In this document: one piece after another, positions 59,274-64,000 of the stretch
Layout of the letters: every line of letters starts with the position of its first letter
Position numbering within the stretch: position 1 is the first letter of the stretch
Assembly: GCA_963759115.1 (NCBI GenBank)
Contig: CAVWXT010000005.1
Span: 434,001-498,000 of the forward strand
Reading direction: 5' to 3'
DNA length: 64,000 bases
Origin: CAVWXT01 sp963759115
GTDB taxonomy: Bacteria; Planctomycetota; Planctomycetia; Pirellulales; Thermoguttaceae
Notes under the pieces: generated by a model
What the model was told of the DNA's origin: nothing
The model's database searches: none
The model's input: only the letters and a program-made list of their open reading frames with translations
Position numbers and translations under genes: made by a program

Positions 59274-60811
59274 ATGCTCGCCAAACTGAAAACCTTCTCA
59301 CTGTTGGGGATCGACGCCTTGCCGGTTGAGGTCGAGGTGGATGTCTCGCCGGCTGGGTTGCCGAAGACCGTGCTGGTGGGGCTGCCGGAGGCGGCCGTCA
59401 AAGAGAGCACGCACCGGGTCGAGCGGGCCATCGTCAACTCCGGCTTCCAGCGGCCGCAAAACCGGGTCGTGATAAACTTGGCGCCGGCAGACCTCCCCAA
59501 GGAGGCCGCCTCGTTCGATCTGCCCATCGCCCTGGGCATTCTGGCCGGCAGTGGGCAGATCGGCGCCGATCGGCTCAATCAATACGCCGTGGTGGGCGAA
59601 CTGGCCCTCGACGGCACCACCCGGCCCACCAAGGGCGCCTGTCGATGGCCATCGCCGCTGCCGAGCAGGATGGCCTCCGCGGTGTGCTCGTGCCCAGCTT
59701 GAGCGCGGCCGAAGCGGCCGTGGTCGAAGGCGTCGAAATCGTTCCCGTGGCCAGCCTCGCCCAGGCCGTCGGCTTCTTGACCGGCGAAATCGAGATCGAG
59801 CCGCAGCCCTCGCGGCTCGACGAACTCTTCCGCACGTTCTCCAGTTACGACGTCGACTTTGCCGACGTTCGCGGCCAGGAGATGGCCAAGCGGGCGCTCA
59901 CCGTGGCGGCGGCCGGCGGCCATAACATACTGATGCTTGGCCCGCCCGGCTCGGGCAAAACGATGCTGGCCAAGCGGATGCCGACCATCCTGCCCGACCT
60001 GACGCCCGTGGAGTCGATCGAGACCACGCGGATCTACAGCGCCGTAGGTCGGTTGAAGCCCGGTCAGCCGTTGTTGGCCATCCGGCCGTTCCGTTCGCCG
60101 CACCATACCATCAGCAATGCGGGCCTGGTAGGCGGCGGCTCGACGCCCTCGCCCGGCGAGATTTCGCTGGCGCACAACGGCGTGCTCTTCCTTGATGAAC
60201 TGCCCGAGTTCAACCGGCAGACGCTCGAAGTGCTCCGTCAACCGCTGGAAGACGGCACAGTGACGATCTCGCGAGCGCTCAACAGCACGACGTTTCCGGC
60301 CAACTTCATGTTGATCGCGGCCCTGAATCCTTGCCCGTGCGGATACCGGGGCGACGCGCGGCGGAACTGCCATTGCACGCCGCCGCAGATCGAAAAGTAC
60401 ATGAGCAAGATTTCCGGCCCGTTGGTGGACCGCATCGACATCCACATCGAGGTGCCGTCGGTGGCATTTCGCGATCTTTCGGGCGGCACACCCGGCACGT
60501 CCAGCGCGGAGATGCGTGGACAGGTGGCCACGGCGCGGGCGGCGCAGTTGGGCCGGTTCGACGGCGGCCCGACCCGGCACAATGCCGACATGACGCACCG
60601 CCAGACCCGCCAGTTCTGCCCCTTGACCGAGGAATGTCAAAACCTATTGAAGGGCGCGATGACCGAGCTTGGCCTCTCGGCCCGCGCGCACGACAAGGTG
60701 CTTCGCGTGGCCCGCACCATCGCCGACCTCGACGGCAGCGAGGCCATCCGCCCGTCGCATCTCAACGAGGCGATCAACTACCGGATGCTGGACCGGCATT
60801 TGTGGACGTAA
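59274..60811 (+). CDS. comM: YifB/ComM family Mg-chelatase-like AAA+ ATPase, frameshifted
   Basis: The N-terminal ChlI-like domain begins LAKLKTFSLLGIDALPVEVE and includes TVLVGLPEAAVKESTHRVER and FDLPIALGILAGSGQI. At about 59640 one base is missing; the sequence continues as SMAIAAAEQDGLRGVLVPS. The AAA+ core has Walker A MLGPPGSGKTMLAKRM, Walker B GVLFLDELPEFNRQTLEVLR and the zinc-like NPCPCGYRGDARRNCHC. About 511 residues. ComM/YifB helicases assist branch migration during natural transformation in the cytoplasm. It stands alone. Confidence 0.93.
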
Positions 60812-60877
60812 ATGGGACGCGTACAATAGTATTGGTAAGTCTTGCGGCAAGCGGGGCGAAGGCGAAAGGTGTGAGAG

Positions 60878-61129
60878 ATGACCGAAATTACACTTCAACT
60901 GCCTGACGAAACGCCACTGGTACTGCGAATGCCGCCCGAGCAAATCGGCGACGCGCTGCGGATGGCGGCGGCGGTAAAGCTTTTCGAGATGAAGCGGCTA
61001 TCCTCGGGGGCTGCTGCCGCCTTGGCAGGCATCCCGCGAGTGGCTTTCCTTTCCAAACTGGCCGATTACGGGGTAGACACCTTCGATCTGACCGAAGAGG
61101 AGCTTGCGAAGGAGACGCCGCTTGCCTGA
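60878..61129 (+). CDS. UPF0175 family protein (antitoxin-like)
   Basis: 83 residues: an N-terminal beta start (EITLQLPDETPLVLRMPPEQ), then the UPF0175 helical core AAAVKLFEMKRLSSGAAAAL followed by AGIPRVAFLSKLADYGVDTF. The core is a ribbon-helix-helix/HTH-like DNA-binding domain. The gene overlaps the next gene, a DUF3368 protein, by 8 bases; UPF0175-DUF3368 is a frequent toxin-antitoxin-like pair. Confidence 0.9.
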   Translation: MTEITLQLPDETPLVLRMPPEQIGDALRMAAAVKLFEMKRLSSGAAAALAGIPRVAFLSKLADYGVDTFDLTEEELAKETPLA

Positions 61130-61610
61130 GGTCATCTGCAATACGTCTCCGTTGCAGTATCTTTTCCAACTCGGACGGCTTGACTTGTTGCACGAGATGG
61201 CGGGAACCGTCGTTGTGCCACCTGCTGTTGTCAACGAGTTGGCCGTCGGCAGAAACGCGGGGTTCCAGTTGCCCGTTGTTGAGTCGTTCGAGTGGATAAC
61301 CGTTCGAACGCCGGGCGGCGCGGCAGCGGCGCGCCTCGTTGCCGACTTGGGGCCAGGCGAAACGGAGGTCCTCATGCTTGCCCTCGAAATGCCCGGAGCC
61401 GTGGCCGTGTTGGACGACGGTCTCGGTCGGCGGATCGCGCAGGCAATCGGCGTACGTTTCACCGGTACGCTCGGAATACTGCTGGCCGCGAAGCGGTCTG
61501 GACGGATCTTGTCCGTTCGTCCGCTCATGGACCAGTTGCAGGGATTGGGTTTTCGCCTTTCGCCGCGCACCCGAGGCATTGTACTCAGTCGCGCTGGCGA
61601 GGCGATGTGA
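61122..61610 (+). CDS. DUF3368 family PIN-like protein (putative toxin)
   Basis: 162 residues. The start VICNTSPLQYLFQLGRLDLL is typical of DUF3368, where Asn takes the place of the first PIN Asp. VVVPPAVVNELAVGRNAG (Glu) and GPGETEVLMLALEM and AVLDDGLGRRIAQAIG (Asp pair) give the other acidic positions. The start is TTG at 61122: AAGGAG stands 7 bases before it, while the ATG at 61104 has no such signal. The overlap with the antitoxin gene suggests coupled translation. It may act as an RNase toxin. Confidence 0.87.
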   Translation: MPEVICNTSPLQYLFQLGRLDLLHEMAGTVVVPPAVVNELAVGRNAGFQLPVVESFEWITVRTPGGAAAARLVADLGPGETEVLMLALEMPGAVAVLDDGLGRRIAQAIGVRFTGTLGILLAAKRSGRILSVRPLMDQLQGLGFRLSPRTRGIVLSRAGEAM

Positions 61611-61617
61611 AGACGCC

Positions 61618-63178
61618 TCACCACGGCTCGTACGGGTCCTTGCCGGCACGGGTGAACAGGGCGCGAAGCCTCTCGATGTCCTCGGGGTCATGCGGCAAGA
61701 TGAGGGTGTGGCCGGAACCGTCGCAGAACAGCGCGTTGAAGCAACCGTCGAAGAAGTCTCCCAGCCCTTTGGCCGGATCGCTGGGATCAAAGGGCCAATC
61801 GTCCGGCTTGGTCCAGATCACGGCATGTTCGTCGTCCACTTCGACGGCCATGATCGTGTGAGCGAGTTCCATCGGTAATGTCTTTGATCCGAACAGGCTT
61901 GTCGGCGTCGAATGCGGCCCCATTGCCGACCGGCAGGAGATAGTTCGTCAGCCCCTTTTCCTTGTTCTTGGAGATCGGCAAGCGGTAGATGGCGGGCATT
62001 TTGTCGATCAGCGCGCGGTTGTGCGGGCTGTCCCAAGCCTCGTCGAGATGGAATTGCTTGTACAAGTCCTCTTCCTCGCGATCCATGAATCGCAGCAGTT
62101 GCACTCGCCAACTCAACAGCGGTTTGCCATCGGGGCTGCGGCTGGCGGGCAGTGGGAAATGCTTATTTACGTCGTGATAGTTGTGCATCGCCAGGCCGAT
62201 TTGCATGAGGTTGCGGACCGACTCGCGCCGCGCCGCCTGCCGTTGGGCCTTTTCGAGCGGACGCTTCACAATGTCCCACACCTTGGCGGCGTTCTGATCC
62301 TTCTCGTCAATAACCAGGACCAGCCGATCGCCGTTGATCTCGGGCGTTAGCATGCCGACTGCCTGGTCGAACTCCGGCCACGATTGGCGGACTTCCGCCT
62401 GTTGGCCGATCGCGTGGGCCATACCGATCAACTGGTCCCGAAGCGCCTCGGCCGCTTGGGCATCCTGCGATTTGATCACAAGTCGCAGCGCCCTCTTGGG
62501 TGCAAGGTCAATGCCGGTGGCCGCCCAGCGGATGCCGTGCGTCAGCACAGAGGTTGGCCCGCCGCCCAGTTCCCTGGGCAACTGCGGCATCAGTTCACCC
62601 ACCACGCGCTGCGTGTCGGCGGGCGGGATGAGGATGAATTGGGCCGCCGTGTCGCCGGCCGCCTCGAAAGCGGCAATCAATTCGGGACGCTCGACGGAGG
62701 GCAATCCTCTTCCTAGATAGGGATACGGCGGTATCACCAAAACGCCGTCCGCTTTCTTCCATTCTTCATCCTTTAGCGGCAGCACCATGCGCACGGCTTT
62801 CTCCTGTTGGGCAGACGAGAAAGCGAGCACCCACGACAGTTGGCCCGGTTTGGGGCTGCCGTACAAGACACGGGGCGTGATCGTGAAGTAGACGTCTTTG
62901 ACGCCGACGTGAAGCAGCGCGTCGCACCACCCCTGAAGCTGGCCTTGGCTCCTCCGAACCTCAGCCAAGGTGTTGGGCAACACACCGGATAGGAAGCCGA
63001 TAAGAAGTTCCGGACTCATCCGGGAGAGATCGACGTGGGCGACAATCGCGGTCTCCTCGTCCACAATGGGGCTGACGGCCTTGGCCCGGGCCGCAGCGTC
63101 GAACTTGGTCTCGGCCCCCGTGCAGACCGATGCGGCCGCCAGGGCCAATAAACACCCATAGCAGGTCAGCAGTTTCAT
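61618..63178 (-). CDS. Secreted DUF1559-like planctomycete protein, frameshifted near the end
   Basis: Signal peptide (LTCYGCLLALAAASVCTGA). A long N-terminal half of unknown fold (VDEETAIVAHVDLSRMSPEL, GVKDVYFTITPRVLYGSPKP) leads to the DUF1559-type stretch RRESVRNLMQIGLAMHNYHD, VNKHFPLPASRSPDGKPLLS, WRVQLLRFMDREEEDLYKQF, DEAWDSPHNRALI. At about 61870, after KDITDGT, the frame moves and continues as HTIMAVEVDDEHAVIWTKPD, FDGCFNALFCDGSGHTLI, ending at 61618. About 520 residues. This is an outer-face protein by family. It follows, on the same strand, a truncated unknown gene that seems related in style (MLRIFEAMRLYAASHDGRWP). Confidence 0.82.
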
Positions 63179-63249
63179 GTTTCATCTCCTTGAGAACGGT
63201 CATTTCTGTTTCGGCATGAGCGTGATTTCGTAACGCCGGGCTACGCTCT

Positions 63250-63999
63250 TCACCCACCGGGCCCCATCTCCGAGGTCAGAATGGCCTTTTCGCCGCGACG
63301 CTCGTAAATAAACGGCTTGCCATCAAAAGGGTTGGTCGGAATGGGTACTTCGGTGATGTCGCTCAATTGGTCGGGCCACCGGCCGTCGTGGCTGGCGGCG
63401 TAGAGCCGCATGGCCTCGAAGATCCGCAACATGTTGAGCTTCCACTGTTGCCGCGTCTCGGCCCTCTTTGCGGCAATGGCCGCCGGAAGGAAGGTCGCCG
63501 TGAACGGAAGAATCTCGCGCTGCATGGCCTGCCGCAGATCTCGATTGGCCCGCTCAAGTGCTCTGCCCCCTTCGGACATCGGCAGGTAGAACCATTTGAA
63601 CTCCGCGTCGCTCAGTTCGCTATAGAGCCGCACCGAGTAGAGGAGGATGACCTGGGCCACGGGCATGGCTTCGACTTCGGCCGCGCTCCGGCCGCATTCG
63701 ATTAGATAGCGCTTCGCCCGCGGATAGCCCTGGATGGCCACCACGGTCATCGTGGCCGGCGCTGACGCGGCCTCTTGGGGAACATTCCGCCAGAAAGCGC
63801 CGGAGAAATCTGCCACCGTCTTCTGGAGCAAATCTCGCCAGCCTTCGGGCGAGAGGCTCTTCTTGTCCAAGTCGCGCAATTCGGGGGATTGGAAATAGAT
63901 GAAGTTCGATTCCTCCTCGCCCGCCAATCGAAAGTCCACCAGCGGCCGGGGAAGCGCGCTCAAGGCCCAGTAAAGGTTAGGCCCGTCGGGCCGCTGGAT
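63250..63999 (-). CDS. Planctomycete protein of unknown function, N-terminus beyond window
   Basis: The frame is open to the right edge (upstream codons read IQRPDGPNLYWALSALPRPL). It is a helical protein with VDFRLAGEEESNFIYF, SAAEVEAMPVAQVILLYSVR and, near the C-terminus, LNMLRIFEAMRLYAASHDGR followed by WPDQLSDITEVPIPTNPFDG, the phrase found at the C-terminus of many planctomycete general-secretion-pilin-like proteins. No enzymatic motif. The gene lies 72 bases upstream of the DUF1559-like gene, so they are likely in one operon. Confidence 0.7.
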   Translation of the reverse strand: MQRPDGPNLYWALSALPRPLVDFRLAGEEESNFIYFQSPELRDLDKKSLSPEGWRDLLQKTVADFSGAFWRNVPQEAASAPATMTVVAIQGYPRAKRYLIECGRSAAEVEAMPVAQVILLYSVRLYSELSDAEFKWFYLPMSEGGRALERANRDLRQAMQREILPFTATFLPAAIAAKRAETRQQWKLNMLRIFEAMRLYAASHDGRWPDQLSDITEVPIPTNPFDGKPFIYERRGEKAILTSEMGPGG

Positions 64000-64000
64000 C

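Overview
The window looks like chromosome from a planctomycete, most likely of the Pirellulales type. GC is high and intergenic gaps are generous. Protein families typical of that lineage are present: Tat-exported sugar isomerases and a Gfo/Idh/MocA dehydrogenase, a GH172 (DUF2961) protein, a DUF1559-like secreted protein, DUF1800, DUF4058, a J-like N-terminal domain on a membrane protein, HAF-repeat/PEP-CTERM and LRR proteins, and the MoxR-DUF58-DUF4129 cluster. No plasmid or phage backbone is visible.

Layout. 0-5 kb: exported protease plus HEAT repeats, TIM-barrel isomerase, GH172, and an AbrB antitoxin with the stump of its PIN toxin. 5-10 kb: glgX, a GrpB relic, tRNA-Phe, a TPR protein and a GlcG/HbpS-like protein. 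10-21 kb: RRM protein, principal-type sigma factor, rpmG, recJ, J-like membrane protein, nnrD-larB and DUF4058. 21-31 kb: M24 peptidase-accB-accC, a small toxin-antitoxin-like pair, PPi-type phosphofructokinase, Gfo/Idh and TIM-barrel genes, rimI and an alkaline-phosphatase-superfamily enzyme. 31-39 kb: repeat-rich accessory stretch with small proteins of unknown function. 39-45 kb: metallophosphoesterase and MoxR-DUF58-DUF4129. 45-64 kb: secreted proteins, an ISAzo13-type IS, DUF1800, a large glycoside hydrolase, LRR protein, a HAF gene split by an ISL3-type IS, comM, a UPF0175/DUF3368 pair and DUF1559-like proteins.

Working together: accB/accC supply biotin carboxylase functions for fatty acid synthesis; glgX, the GH63-like enzyme, GH172, the isomerases and Gfo/Idh suggest polysaccharide and sugar turnover, partly in the periplasm; MoxR/DUF58/DUF4129 is a chaperone-ATPase/membrane cluster.

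Two features dominate the hunt. First, at least ten short palindromic elements of several families lie between and inside genes. One 104-bp element sits in a signal-peptide coding region, flanked by a 7-bp duplication, and keeps the frame; removing it restores a perfect signal peptide. Second, about 25 single-base frame breaks interrupt otherwise well-conserved genes. Their number and the intact downstream frames suggest consensus indel errors more than decay, so 'frameshifted' calls below should be read that way unless stated otherwise.
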